A DNA stretch of 64,000 bases, from contig CAXIUP010000159.1 in assembly GCA_964035015.1 (NCBI GenBank), positions 1 through 64,000 on the forward strand, in the 5' to 3' direction. This document shows positions 30,720-40,927 of the stretch, one piece after another. The stretch's first letter is position 1. Each line of letters starts with the position of its first letter. The stretch comes from Corallium rubrum. Its lineage: Eukaryota; Cnidaria; Anthozoa; Scleralcyonacea; Coralliidae. Under the pieces are notes generated by a model that saw only the letters and a list, made by a program, of their open reading frames with translations, was not told where the DNA came from and made no database searches. The position numbers and the translations under genes were made by a program.

Positions 30720-31276
30720 TTACTTTTTAAAGTATCCGCGCGGCCAGTATTCGTCACCGTAGTTGGCAAAAATTTCCTGATGGGGTTTTATACCCGCGGT
30801 TGCATGTAATTTAAATCGATTATTGTGTTTAGTTGTTCCTGTAAAACAAGCGTTATTTTTATGTCGCGAGCCCTTGCATCATTACAGAATCGAGGCGCTC
30901 CATCCGTTGATTTATAAGCATCGACACAGTGACGGGGACCATCGCACAAGCTATATTGTGCGATTGTTTTAGCACCGTATTTTCGATCCATACGTTTTAC
31001 TGTGGTTCTTTCACCTGTGTACGTAGAGACGGCAGTATCGCGTCTAAAAGGTTTTTTCCAAGCGTACAACCCTTTGCCTGCGTTTGGAATCTGTGATTTT
31101 TTAACACGTAAGTTATCTTCTTTTGCTAGATGAATCCAACATTTATGCGTGTGAGCTGTTCTTTTTCGACATCGTTTTCTTTTTAACGTGAAGCTTCGAC
31201 ATTGTAAAACAGCGCGTACATTTTGCGAAATTAAACTCATTTTTCGACCACCTCTATTCACACCTTGTTTAACCAT
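30720..31276 (-). pseudogene. SET-domain protein, frameshift before the C-terminal motif
   Basis: The main frame (31,276-30,788) encodes a basic Cys-containing N terminus followed by SET-domain hallmarks: N-A-G-K-G-L-Y-A (cofactor G-x-G region), Y-T-G-E, and C-x-D-A-R, the position of the R-F-x-N-H-x-type motif. The final part with N-Y-G-D-E-Y-W lies in another frame and ends at 30,720, so a frameshift sits between about 30,800 and 30,860. SET enzymes methylate lysines using S-adenosylmethionine, and compact SET proteins are known in large DNA viruses. Here the C-terminal active-site Tyr region is out of frame. Confidence 0.7.
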
Positions 31277-31294
31277 TTTTTATTTATTTTTTTT

Positions 31295-31633
31295 TTAAAA
31301 TATTGTTCTTATTCCCATGTAGAGATCCTGGTTATTTTCTATTTTCTCTCTCTTTGTGATAAATTTTATTAAACATTCTATCTTATACAATATATCTGAA
31401 GGTATGTGTAATATTTTTTCCTGCATATCATTAAAGCGTTGCGTTAATTCAAAACTTGAAATAAATATTAATTGTTTTCCTTCGTTATTTTGAAATTCTT
31501 TAAGACAGTCTTGTAAGATAAAAGGAGAGAATAATATTTCTTCATCATTATCGAGAATTTCGTATCCCATGTAGGTATGTTCGTTTTCTTTATTTTTTAA
31601 ATAAACCTCGATGTGAATGTGACCGTAATCCAT
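31295..31633 (-). CDS. Hypothetical 112-aa protein
   Basis: Intact ORF on the minus strand just upstream of the SET gene (19-base gap) and divergent from polymerase B. No motif recognised. Confidence 0.5.
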   Translation of the reverse strand: MDYGHIHIEVYLKNKENEHTYMGYEILDNDEEILFSPFILQDCLKEFQNNEGKQLIFISSFELTQRFNDMQEKILHIPSDILYKIECLIKFITKREKIENNQDLYMGIRTIF

Positions 31634-31729
31634 GGTTGGGTACTAAATACTAAAAAAAAAACCCTGTCGCTGTTGTTTTATTATATTATTTTTTTTAATT
31701 TCTTTTAATTTTTTAGTTTTATAAAAAAA

Positions 31730-34700
31730 ATGGGTGAAATGTGTTCTAAAGATAAACCCTTTTTTACATTTAATTGTATAAATATACGTGATTCAGAAAA
31801 CGTAGTGATCGATCGCGTTGATGGTGAAGTAAAAGAAGAAGAAGAGAGAAGAAAATTTCCTTTTTTTTTAGAAGTAAAAGAAAAAATGGCTGAAAAAAAC
31901 CCTTATGTGTTTACAGATGAAGATGTGAGTGAATTAAGGGCATTATTAGAAGAACGTAAAAAAAGAGGAGATGGAAAAAGAGTTGAAGAAGATTTTAAAA
32001 CTAATACTATAAGTTCTTCTTATAATGAAAAATTTAAATTTTCTCAAAAAACACTACACGTTTCGATTGCGCGAAAATCAGGTATGAATTTTATCGCCTT
32101 CATTCATTCGTTACGTGTAGTGTTTACTTACTTGCTGAATGTAGCTCGAGCGTCTACAAGTTCAGAGAATGATTACGTGCGTTTTATTTTCTCACACGCT
32201 CCAAAATCTTATTTTTCAACTGCTGTTCTTCAACTTAAAGATTTTAACGTCAATTTTTTATTAAATATTTTTGAAAAAATGATGCAAAGCAACCGTGCGT
32301 TGATCGCTGACGGGTGGGAATCAAACGTAGTAATTCAAACTTTTCCACACACGTATAATAAAAATAAAAAAACAAACAAACAATTGGGTAGAAAAAGAAT
32401 ATATCAGCAATTGGGCAGTGGAGGCGGCGATGATGATGAGGGGGGCGGTGGTAAAAATGTGGAAAAATACGGTCGCGATCAACGCATGGGTGTTTTTTCC
32501 ATAGTGTGTGACGGGTTAAACAAAATCATTAAAAATTGTTGCTTCGCAGTTAGTTTATTAGTGGGTTTATCGTGGTTAAAAAAAGACACGCGGTATGTGC
32601 AAATGGAAAGATCCCCACATACAGCTGTCGATACACTGTACACTATTGATGAGGTTCGTGAGATTTATGACAAATGCGGTATAGTTGAAGGATGTTGTGT
32701 GGGGGAAAAACATTACGTCGGTGTTTATCAGAATTTTCTTAAACGACAGGGTGTTGATTTAGTAGTATATTCGGATCAATTTGATAACGATATAGTGTAT
32801 GATTCGCGATGCGATAAAGAGGGTAATTTAATTAAGTTAACCAACGACATTGTTTGTTTGTGGTTAAATAATAAACATTACGATGTCGTTTTAAGCATGG
32901 TTAAATTTTCGAAGTTACCACCGAGCAAATTTTGCGTTAAATGCATGAATTATTACTTAAATCATGAGCGTAAAGATACGCATGTGTGTCATAATCATTT
33001 GACATGCCAACGTTGCTATGAACAATCTAAATGTCATCGCACCATCGACTGCAAAATTGAGTGTTCTAATTGTAACATTTTATTTTATAATAATAAATGT
33101 TTTTTAGCTCATTTATCGAACCGTGTTTTTCCCCCTCAACAGGGTAATTACGGAAAATTAACACCGTGTAGTTACTTATTTTTTTGCCAAACTTGCGCTA
33201 AGATTGTACCGCGTTTTCGTTTTTTTTCTGCAAAGAATACGAAAAAGCATGATTGTAATAAGCAGTTTTGTTACCACTGCAACGACTATAAGGATAAAAC
33301 GCATTTTTGTTATATGAAAACCGTGAAAACAAACAAACAAATTGAACAGCCTACTTTATTTTTTTTTGATTTTGAAACGCGCGTCGATGAAAATAAATTA
33401 ATGGTACCGTATTATTGCGTCGTGCAAAAAGTGTGTCGTAAATGTGAAAATATTGAGTTTAAAAAAAAAAGTAAAAACCACATCGCGAGCGATAATATTC
33501 AACCTTGCTGTGGAAAACGTGAATTTGTTTTTCAAGGGTGTGATACTGTAAAGGAATTATGCGAGTTTCTATTAGCACAAGAAAATTCTGTTTGGTTAGC
33601 GCATAATGGGGGGCGATTTGACACAATTTTTATTTTTCAATATCTCATTAATGAAAAAAAAATTTACCCTGACACTATAATGAATGGTTGTAAAATAATG
33701 ATGTTGAAAATCCCTGATAAGAAAATAACTTTTTTCGATAGCTATTCATTTTTACACATGAAATTGTCTAAAATTCCAGAAACAATGGGTCTTGAAGAAT
33801 TAACGAAGGGATTTCACCCGTATAAATTTACAGATTTATCCTATGTAGGGGATATTGTCGCGCGTGATTATTTCGATCTTGAAAATATGGAGAAGAAAAC
33901 AAAAGCTAAATTTGAAGAATGGTATTTGAAAAAAAAAGAAAAACCATATGTATTTGAAGAAGAAATGTATTATTACTGTAGCTCGGACGTCGATATTTTA
34001 CGAAAAGGATGCATTAAATTTGCTATGTTTATGCGTGAAACTTCGGGGTTACCCCTTTTTACGACACAGAATGTATCACCATAGCGAGTCTGACGTTAAA
34101 AGTATTTCGTATGAATTTTTTAAGAGACAAATGTGTCGGGATCATTCCCGCTAGCGGGTATAGGGGGCGTGCTAATCAAAGTGTTGTAGCGCTAATGTGG
34201 TTAGATAAAATAAACGCAGAAGAAGCAAACGGTATGTTAGAGTATAAATGTTCGCGAGATGGTGAAAAGCAAATTTTGGGTCGTTATGTCGACGGTTTTT
34301 ACGACAACACCGTCTATCAATTTCACGGTTGCTATTTTCACGGTTGCGTGAAATGTTATTATCCCTACGAAACGAATCGTTTAAATAATACGAAATTTAC
34401 GCATCTTTACGCGGCGACAAAAAAATTCACGCATGACATGGAAAAAGCCGGTTATAAAGTAATAGAAAAATGGGAATGTGATTTTCAAGAAGAATGTAAA
34501 TTCACGAAAAAAAATATAATTGAAAAAAAGATTTTTTACAGCGCTTATCTCCCGTTAGAAGTAAGAGATGCGCTTTACGGTGGTCGAACATCGCCTGTTT
34601 GCTTATTTAAAAACACAAACATGGATGAAAAAATTAATTACGATGATTTCACATCTTTATACCCCTACGTTCAAAAAGCCAACAAATTCCCCGTCGGTCA

Positions 34701-35907
34701 TCCAACGATATATATTAAAGAAGAATGTGAGCGGGTGAAAATAGCTGAAGTATTCGGTTTAGTAAAATGCCGTATTCTACCACCGCAACACTTGTATTTT
34801 CCCGTTTTACCCGTGCGTCTTAACGACCGGTTAATATTTCCTTTGTGTCACGCGTGCGCCAGCAAAATTCAATTAACACCGTGCGCGCATAACGAAGATG
34901 AACGGTGTATTTCGGGTACCTGGTCTAGCGTAGAAGTAAATAAAGCTATTGAAAAAGGTTACAGAATCATTGAAACTTATGAAATTTACCATTATCCGCG
35001 TCAAGAAAGAATTTTTCAAGAGTTTGTAAATTGTTTTTTAAAAATAAAACAGGAGGCGAGCGGTTTTCCCGACGAATGTTATGACGACGATAAAAATTTA
35101 ATCGATTCCGAAGTTGATAAATATATCGCTGACTACTATAGAAACGAGGGTATTTTATTAGAAAAAGAGAAGATAGAATATAACCCGGGTTTACGAGCTA
35201 CAGCGAAAAATATATTAAATTCACTTTGGGGTAAATTTGCACAAAACGATAATAATACAAAAGTCGATTTTTTATCCGATTACCACGAATTATTAAGGCT
35301 AGCGAACGATCCGAATGTAGATTTAACTTCGACTGATTTTGTTAACGAAAACACCTTACGTGTCACTTATCAAAAAACCGATGTCGTTACTACCCCGTTA
35401 AGAACCGGTAACGTAGTTATTGCGAGTTTTGTCACAGCCTACGCGCGCTTGAAATTGTACGAGTTGATCGATAGCTTAGGCGAACGTGTTTTGTATTTTG
35501 ACACCGACTCCGTAATTTACACGAGTAAGACTAGCGACGTAGCGGTTAAGAGGGGGAATTATCTGGGCGATTTAACAAACGAGTTAAAAAAAAATGAATG
35601 GATCACTCAATTTTGCGCGACAGGTCCAAAATCGTATTCGTATCGAACAAATTTAGATAACGAAATTGTGCACATAAAGGGTTTTAGTTTAACCAATGAA
35701 AAAATAAAAAAACAGTTAAATTTTGAATCATTAAAAAATTGCGTCGAAAATAAATCGCAGCTGATTAAAATTAAATATACAGATAAAATAACACGCGATA
35801 AAATCAACCATATTTTCACCGCTGACGAAGAGAAAAAATTCACTTTCACTTTTAACAAACGTGTAGCTAAAAATAATTTTTACACCGTTCCTTATGGTTT
35901 TTTGTAG
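31730..35907 (+). pseudogene. polB: Protein-primed DNA polymerase B, one frameshift
   Basis: The ORF from ATG 31,730 has about 300 N-terminal residues (acidic, then a Gly-rich linker), then a region comparable to the Polinton C-x-x-R-A-L domain and Cys/His pairs. Exonuclease motifs follow: F-F-D-F-E-T (residue about 545), A-H-N-G-G-R-F-D (about 624) and S-S-D-V-D-I-L (about 746). Polymerase motif A D-F-T-S-L-Y-P near 34,645, motif B N-S-L-W-G-K-F-A-Q near 35,220 and motif C D-T-D-S-V near 35,500 are intact in the downstream frame. One frameshift separates the frames near 34,060, at a C/T-run. Family B polymerases of this type use a protein primer to copy linear DNA. It is directly followed by the ATPase. 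Confidence 0.92.
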
Positions 35908-36591
35908 AGAGTTCAATTAAATGGTGCTGTAATACCCTTTCAACACCCGTTTATGTTAACATTATGCGGTCCGTCGCAGTGTGGTAAAACATTTTGGCTT
36001 TACAAATTATTACAATCCATCGAGGTCATGATAACACCTTTAATCGATAAAGTTTTGTTTCTATACACGTCTTATCAACCCCTGTACAGTGAGATCGAAC
36101 GCGTGGGGAAAGAAAAAAATCTGGAAATTGAATTTATTGAGTGTACTAAAGGAATACCAAAAGCAACTGATTTGCAAACTAATTTAAACGATAATACTTT
36201 AGTAATTTTAGACGATCTTATGACTGTTGCTGCTTCTTCGAAAAAAAATTTAATTAATTTGAATAACTTTGCGTGTCGTGACGCGCATCATAAAAATATT
36301 AGTGTTATTTTTGTGTGTCAAAATTTAATGTACGGCGATGGTAAATTACGCAACTCACGTGTCAATAGTCAATATCATTTAATGTTTAAAAATTTAGCCG
36401 ATGTTAGAAATATGTATACTATAGCTGATAATAAACAAATTAATCGTGAAGTATTCACATCTATTTTAGACGATGTAAATAAAGACCCTTATGGTTATTT
36501 ATTATTTGATAACGCGGCAAATAGTTATGAAAATACTCGCGTACGCACTAATATATTTCCTGGAGAAAATACATTAATTTATAACGTGTAA
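35908..36591 (+). CDS. A32/FtsK-type DNA-packaging ATPase
   Basis: From ATG 35,953 the protein has Walker A G-P-S-Q-C-G-K-T (residues 6-13) and Walker B T-L-V-I-L-D-D (82-88), as in Polinton and NCLDV packaging ATPases that drive DNA into capsids. The reading frame is the same as polymerase B and is open back to the TAG stop at 35,905-35,907. The 15 codons before the ATG include H-P-F, which such ATPases usually contain. No ATG lies in that stretch, so either the start shifted downstream or the ATPase is made by readthrough of the TAG. I start the feature at the codon after TAG. Confidence 0.85.
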   Translation, partial: RVQLNGAVIPFQHPFMLTLCGPSQCGKTFWLYKLLQSIEVMITPLIDKVLFLYTSYQPLYSEIERVGKEKNLEIEFIECTKGIPKATDLQTNLNDNTLVILDDLMTVAASSKKNLINLNNFACRDAHHKNISVIFVCQNLMYGDGKLRNSRVNSQYHLMFKNLADVRNMYTIADNKQINREVFTSILDDVNKDPYGYLLFDNAANSYENTRVRTNIFPGENTLIYNV

Positions 36592-36671
36592 AAAATTTTT
36601 TTTTTATTTTTTAATAAAAAATAATCTATATTTGTTGTGTGATTTAATTTTCACGTTTATTTTAAAATAAG

Positions 36672-36875
36672 ATGCGACGGCGAAAACATCAGGAAAAAAT
36701 GGGTAAAAGGCAAAAAGGGCGAAAACATCAATTAGGGGGTTTTTACGATGCTTTTCGTGCGAGACAAACAAATCAACTGAAATATTTATATCACAGGGAA
36801 AAAAAACAAAGGGGTAGTGGTGTTAAACCGCGGAAACGAACAGTTGGTAAAATTCTGTATAACTCAGACTGGTAA
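36672..36875 (+). CDS. Small basic core-type protein ending N-S-D-W
   Basis: A 67-aa Arg/Lys/Gln-rich protein beginning R-R-R-K and containing M-G-K-R-Q-K-G-R, with the C-terminal end Y-N-S-D-W. Its C-terminal D-W end is shared by the small proteins at 50,795 (W just before the end) and 50,974. Likely a DNA-binding virion component processed or packaged with the genome; inference from composition and position between ATPase and protease. Confidence 0.6.
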   Translation: MRRRKHQEKMGKRQKGRKHQLGGFYDAFRARQTNQLKYLYHREKKQRGSGVKPRKRTVGKILYNSDW

Positions 36876-36876
36876 G

Positions 36877-37200
36877 ATGGGTAAAAGGCAAAAAGGCGGT
36901 TTTGGACTTTTAAGTTTATTCATGCCAAAATCACAAAAAAAAAAAATTTTTTTTAAACAAAAAGGGGGTTCAACTGTTTACGCTCCCGGGTTGCGCGGCA
37001 ACTACTTCAATTACCCCAATCACGCTATGATACAAAGAGGTGAGGGATTGAAAAAAAGACAAAGAGGAAATGGTTTGAAAAAAAGACAAAGAGGAAATGG
37101 ATTGAAAAAAAGACAAAGAGGAGGTGTTTTGAAAAAAAGACAAAGAGGAGGTTTTGGGGGGTTGGTAGCTATAGCGAGTCTGCTTGGTAGCGTAATTTAA
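36877..37200 (+). CDS. Basic repeat protein, candidate protease substrate
   Basis: ATG 36,877 lies one base after the previous stop. The 107-aa product opens M-G-K-R-Q-K-G-G-F. It then carries a four-fold 11-residue repeat of the form L-K-K-R-Q-R-G-(N/G), encoded by near-identical 33-base units at about 37,048-37,150, and ends in a hydrophobic segment. Q-R-G-G and Q-K-G-G fit the adenain type-II cleavage pattern (M/I/L/N/Q)xGG-x, suggesting processing by the protease encoded just downstream. Resembles adenovirus pVII/pX-type core precursors in character, not in sequence. Confidence 0.6.
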   Translation: MGKRQKGGFGLLSLFMPKSQKKKIFFKQKGGSTVYAPGLRGNYFNYPNHAMIQRGEGLKKRQRGNGLKKRQRGNGLKKRQRGGVLKKRQRGGFGGLVAIASLLGSVI

Positions 37201-37210
37201 TGTAAAAAAA

Positions 37211-37807
37211 TTATTTAATAAAAGATTCCATAAAATTACGACAACATTGTTGACTTTCTTTTTTACTTTTACATTTTTTAATTATTAATTTATCGACTAC
37301 ACTACCAAATTTAAAATCTATCTTTTTTTTTAAATTTATTTCGTTTTTTATTTTGATTTTATTGTTTTTCCATTTCCACCAGTGGTGAGCATTTTCTATG
37401 TTTTTACATTTTACGTATAAATATAATAAACTCCAATAACCACAAGTATACGTTATTTTTGATTGTAATTGACGTTTCTGTACGTAAATAAATTTCTTTT
37501 GTTGTTTTTTTGCATATTTCACCCAATAATCGCGACGATAAAAATCGACTGACTTTGCAAAACTATCGAAAAAATACATTTTACCCCCGCTCAACCAAAT
37601 AGCTACCCAATGGCGACCATCGGCGTCACTTTCATCCGTATTCCATATCCAACAACAATTTTTTGTTATATTTTTAGGCAATACGTCTGCTGGAAAAGCA
37701 CCCAAAAAATATTTTTTTAATATAACATTTTCAGACGCTAGCTTTTCAATTTCGTTAGTGTACAGAAAACGTTTTAAAAAACATACGAATTTACATTTTT
37801 TTTCCAT
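37211..37807 (-). CDS. Adenain-like maturation cysteine protease (PRO)
   Basis: The intact 198-aa ORF carries the catalytic set of adenovirus-type proteases: H66 in G-R-H-W-V, D81 in F-F-D-S-F, Q115 and C122 in T-C-G-Y-W. Adenain uses His54, Glu71, Gln115 and Cys122, so the Gln and Cys spacing is the same. Such proteases cleave core and capsid precursors at xGG-x or xGx-G sites during particle maturation. Neighbouring small proteins carry candidate sites. Confidence 0.85.
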   Translation of the reverse strand: MEKKCKFVCFLKRFLYTNEIEKLASENVILKKYFLGAFPADVLPKNITKNCCWIWNTDESDADGRHWVAIWLSGGKMYFFDSFAKSVDFYRRDYWVKYAKKQQKKFIYVQKRQLQSKITYTCGYWSLLYLYVKCKNIENAHHWWKWKNNKIKIKNEINLKKKIDFKFGSVVDKLIIKKCKSKKESQQCCRNFMESFIK

Positions 37808-37821
37808 CCCTCATTTTTTTT

Positions 37822-38068
37822 CTAATCAGATAGTCTACCACGAGCTTTTTTACGTGCTTTAATAAATGCCAGATTGGTATCAGCTGGGTAAAAAATTTTT
37901 TTTTTTTTTTTCTGGTATAAGATCGAGAATGTCGTCTGCTGATGAACTTCCTACCCCTCCTGCTCCTCCTGCTGAGCTTGTATCACCGTCCGTTGTATCG
38001 CCGGATTCGTATTGTTTTGTAGTGTAGTGTTTTCTCAATACAGTATTTTTAATGATGCTAGCAGGCAT
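37822..38068 (-). pseudogene. Short Gly/Ser/Asp-rich protein with a frame change at an A-tract
   Basis: The frame from ATG 38,068 passes a Gly/Ala/Ser linker and a D-I-L-D-L-I-P-E-K segment, then hits a long A-run near 37,890-37,906. The frame differs on the two sides; coding-like sequence after it (a Lys/Ala/Arg-rich tail) ends at 37,822. The start is in an A-tract too and may really continue the upstream protein. Confidence 0.4.
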
Positions 38069-38567
38069 ATCTTTTTTTTTTTTTTAAGTATTTTAAAGCA
38101 ACTCTTCGTTCATTAATGTTTAACATAAACTGTTTACTCGCGTTGTGTGATAAATCATATATTAAATCTGCACGATTAATGCTTTTATTACCCATTTGAA
38201 GAGTGTTGCTTTTCAGTCCTTTTTTATTTAAAAATTCTATTATTTTTCTTTCACTAGGTGTTTTTGTTTCTTGACTTTCTTCCTTGTCGGTTTTTTCTTT
38301 TTTTGTTTCATCACCATCCCCTCCAATAGCCGTTAAATTGTCGGCTTTACGTTTGAGAGCATTTTTTTGTTTTAAAAAACTCACTACGCTTTCACCGGGG
38401 TGTTTGTTTTGTCTAACAGCGTTTTCCATCGCTTCCTTTTTTTCTTCCAACTGAAATTCATCTTGTTTTTTTATTCCTTGAAGTAGTTTCTTATTTTCAT
38501 GATCGTTTTTTAAATATTCAAACATCTCGTTCAATTTAACAGCATCAACTAATTGTAATTTATTCAT
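38058..38567 (-). CDS. Hypothetical Lys/Glu-rich helical protein
   Basis: ATG 38,567 opens about 169 codons of charged helical sequence ending in an A-tract, where the next gene begins in an alternative frame. No domain recognised. Its start overlaps the preceding gene by eight bases. Given position between protease and capsid it may be a virion or scaffold protein. Confidence 0.5.
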   Translation of the reverse strand: MNKLQLVDAVKLNEMFEYLKNDHENKKLLQGIKKQDEFQLEEKKEAMENAVRQNKHPGESVVSFLKQKNALKRKADNLTAIGGDGDETKKEKTDKEESQETKTPSERKIIEFLNKKGLKSNTLQMGNKSINRADLIYDLSHNASKQFMLNINERRVALKYLKKKKRYAC

Positions 38568-38808
38568 TTTCTTTTTCAAATTTACTTAAAAATTTAACCG
38601 CTCTTTCAAATACAAGGCTAAGACAATGATCCTCGCATAACATGATCTTAAGATCATTTGAATTAATTTTTCCGCATGCCATTTTTTTAAGTAAATACAA
38701 ATAATCGTCGCTGCATTTTATCGGAATTCTTTTTTCCACAATATTTTTGGCTAAAAGTAATATCTTTTTTTTTAAATTTTCATCGTATAATTTATGTTTT
38801 TTAATCAT
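38560..38808 (-). CDS. Hypothetical 82-aa protein
   Basis: An intact ORF with Lys-rich start and a C-x(19)-C pair, overlapping the next gene by eight bases. Not recognised. Confidence 0.45.
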   Translation of the reverse strand: MIKKHKLYDENLKKKILLLAKNIVEKRIPIKCSDDYLYLLKKMACGKINSNDLKIMLCEDHCLSLVFERAVKFLSKFEKENE

Positions 38809-38859
38809 ATTTACTTTAAAAAATTCTCTAACCGAAGGGATGAATTTTTTTTTTTTTTT

Positions 38860-38930
38860 TTATTTTTTTTTTTCAACAGCTGATGGTATAATATTAATGA
38901 TTTTAACACCCCGTCTCATTTTCATCATCA

Positions 38931-39014
<84 letters not shown>

Positions 39015-39263
39015 TATCATCATCATCATCGTCATCACTTTCAGACATCAACTCATTTTCTGAAAAACCAGATGATTCGTGTTTTTCTATTTTTTTCTTT
39101 TTTTTTTTTTTTCATTTTCTTCTTCTTCTTCTTCTTCTTCTTCTTCTTCTTCTTCTTGTTCTTCTTCTTCTTCTTCTTCTTCTTCTTCTTCTTCTTCTTC
39201 TTCTTCTTCTTCTTCTTTTTTTTTTCTTTTTTCTTCTTCTTTTTCTTTCTTTTTTACATCCAT
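38860..39263 (-). pseudogene. Poly-Glu/poly-Asp acidic protein, frame change at an A15 run
   Basis: ATG 39,263 begins M-D-V-K-K-K-E-K followed by about 35 codons of nearly pure GAA (Glu). After an A15 tract near 39,098-39,113 the frame changes, and the next frame gives S-S-G-F-S-E-N-E-L-M-S-E-S then about 30 GAT/GAC codons (Asp) and a short basic tail. Together these look like one acidic protein. Such tracts also arise by microsatellite expansion, so the length may be unstable. Confidence 0.45.
38930..39220. repeat. Trinucleotide repeats (TCA)n and (TTC)n
   Basis: (TCA) repeats at about 38,930-39,035 and (TTC) repeats at about 39,117-39,215, each 30 copies or more, lie inside the acidic-protein gene. 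Confidence 0.9.
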
Positions 39264-39266
39264 TTT

Positions 39267-39401
39267 TCAAGCAAATTTCGACGCTACTGGATGAACTATA
39301 ATATGTTCTTTATTTAAATGTATTTTTTTATCAATTATATTTCCTGGTTGTATAGTTTTAATTATTTTTTTTTTTTTTGAATTCCCGTTAGTTTTTTCCA
39401 T
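39267..39401 (-). CDS. Short 44-aa basic ORF upstream of the acidic protein
   Basis: ATG 39,401 gives a Lys-rich N terminus then an I-Q-P-G-N-I-I-D-K-K-I-H-L segment; the stop is followed three bases later by the ATG of the acidic protein. It may be a separate small protein or a 5' part of that gene. The segment looks coding. Confidence 0.35.
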   Translation of the reverse strand: MEKTNGNSKKKKIIKTIQPGNIIDKKIHLNKEHIIVHPVASKFA

Positions 39402-39449
39402 GGTGAGAATTAAAAACGGAATGAGTATGTTTTTTTATATCTCATAAAT

Positions 39450-40770
39450 TTATACATCATATAACAAACGCGCTGGTGTTTTCATTCCGACTTTTATTTC
39501 ATTACGAAATTCGCCAATGTAGAAAATGTTTCCCGCATTCGTATCGGCTGAGAAATTCATGTGAACGTTAACAACACCGCTGGGTCGATTCGGTAGCACT
39601 TTCAAATGTGTGTCGGAATTTGTAGTTAAATCGAAAGCTAAAACCGCATATCCATTTATAAATTGATTGTAAGTCATCGGCATTTCAGAATGATCTCTAT
39701 TAAGAACATTGCGTAATTGCTCGTATGCTTCAACTGAATTTTCTATCGTTCCAATAGACACGCTATTTACTGTGACGTTTACATTTGAATAATTCTCCCA
39801 TGCGAAATTAAACACATTCGTACCCATAGTACCAGCAAAATTGTTACGTCTCAGATACACGATAAATAAACGAACAGGACATGATCCATTAAACACATCG
39901 TTTTCTATATGCGATCTTCGAACAGCAGCTATTGACGACGTCACCGTGCGGAATGTTGTCGAATAATATCGCGCTTCTTGCGAATCAGTGACAAACGCTG
40001 TATTTAAAGCGCTACTCAACTGGTCTTTGGGCTTGTAAACAGGCACACGTATATGAAATTCTTCTAATGACATTCTCATAACAGCAAAAGCTGCATCCAG
40101 CGTGATTCCCACCCATGAAAAGGAGTGTATAGGGCGCTCTTACATATTTTAATTCCAGTTTAAAAGCTGACGGTATAAAAACTTCACCGCCCAATTCGCT
40201 GAAACACGGAAGATCAATTTTATCAATAAGTTGTACTCCATCTATATTGTTTGTAAGATTACGTCTATTCACACTCCCCACGTTATTTCCTAGAACGGTG
40301 TTCATCTGTCCATGGGTATCAAAATAACCGCAATTTATTTGTGGTGAATCTTTATACATTTTAGGCGTTTCACGGGTAAGAATTTTCAAATACGCAGCTA
40401 GGAAATTAAAATTAGAAGCAGGTGTGATTAAACATTCATTAATCTTCAATTCTGCAGAGCGCCACATAGTACGCAAAGGAAAGCCGGGCGGTGTAAAATT
40501 AGCGTTTGCCTGAAGAGCAGCACCACCGTCTCGTAGTGATATTTTTGCATGCATTCTTGCACCACTTGTTTTTATTAACCCCACATTATTTCCCTGTCGT
40601 TTAAATGTGTACGCATCTGCAAAAGGCGTATTGGGAACAGGATGTATCACATCAGTACGATTTTCCGTAAAAAGATCGTTAAAAGGTGTTGGTTTAAATA
40701 ACTGTAAAGGTTTTGAAAATAATGTCTCGTGTTGATCGACTTCTTGTTCATGACCATCGTGGGTAGACAT
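39450..40770 (-). pseudogene. Major capsid protein (double jelly roll), one frameshift
   Basis: Starting at ATG 40,770 the frame covers about 218 codons and stops being coding near 40,115, where the second half continues in another frame to 39,450, about 440 codons in all. Polinton MCP features include N-F-N-F-L-A-A-Y-L, G-E-V-F-I-P-S-A-F-K-L-E-L and, in the second half, S-L-E-E-F-H-I-R-V-P-V-Y-K-P-K. The family builds hexons of icosahedral particles. Gene order (basic membrane-active candidate, MCP, then protease side genes) agrees with Polintons. Frameshift near 40,115 breaks the second half. Confidence 0.8.
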
Positions 40771-40777
40771 TTTTTTT

Positions 40778-40927
40778 TTAAATGTTAACTTTAAGAATTC
40801 CCTTTGTCGTGTCCAATAACTTCGGCAAAAACATACCAAGTGCCATACCCGCCCCAAAGCCCCGGCCTTTTTGTTGTTTTCTTTTTGGTTTTCTTCGTCT
40901 TTTTATTTTTTTTCTATTGCGCGCCAT
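40778..40927 (-). CDS. Short basic protein before MCP, possible pVI-like
   Basis: ATG 40,927 opens 49 codons ending eight bases before the MCP start. A highly basic N terminus is followed by K-G-R-G-F-G-A-G-M-A-L-G-M-F-L, which looks amphipathic, then a Lys/Leu tail. Position upstream of MCP and the basic-plus-amphipathic layout recall adenovirus pVI/pX-type minor proteins; that is inference. Confidence 0.5.
   Translation of the reverse strand: MARNRKKIKRRRKPKRKQQKGRGFGAGMALGMFLPKLLDTTKGILKVNI

Noticed and set aside
38747-39317. Poly-Ser, poly-Leu and poly-Phe plus-strand open frames
   Set aside because: They read the complement of the (GAT)n and (GAA)n tracts of the minus-strand acidic gene.
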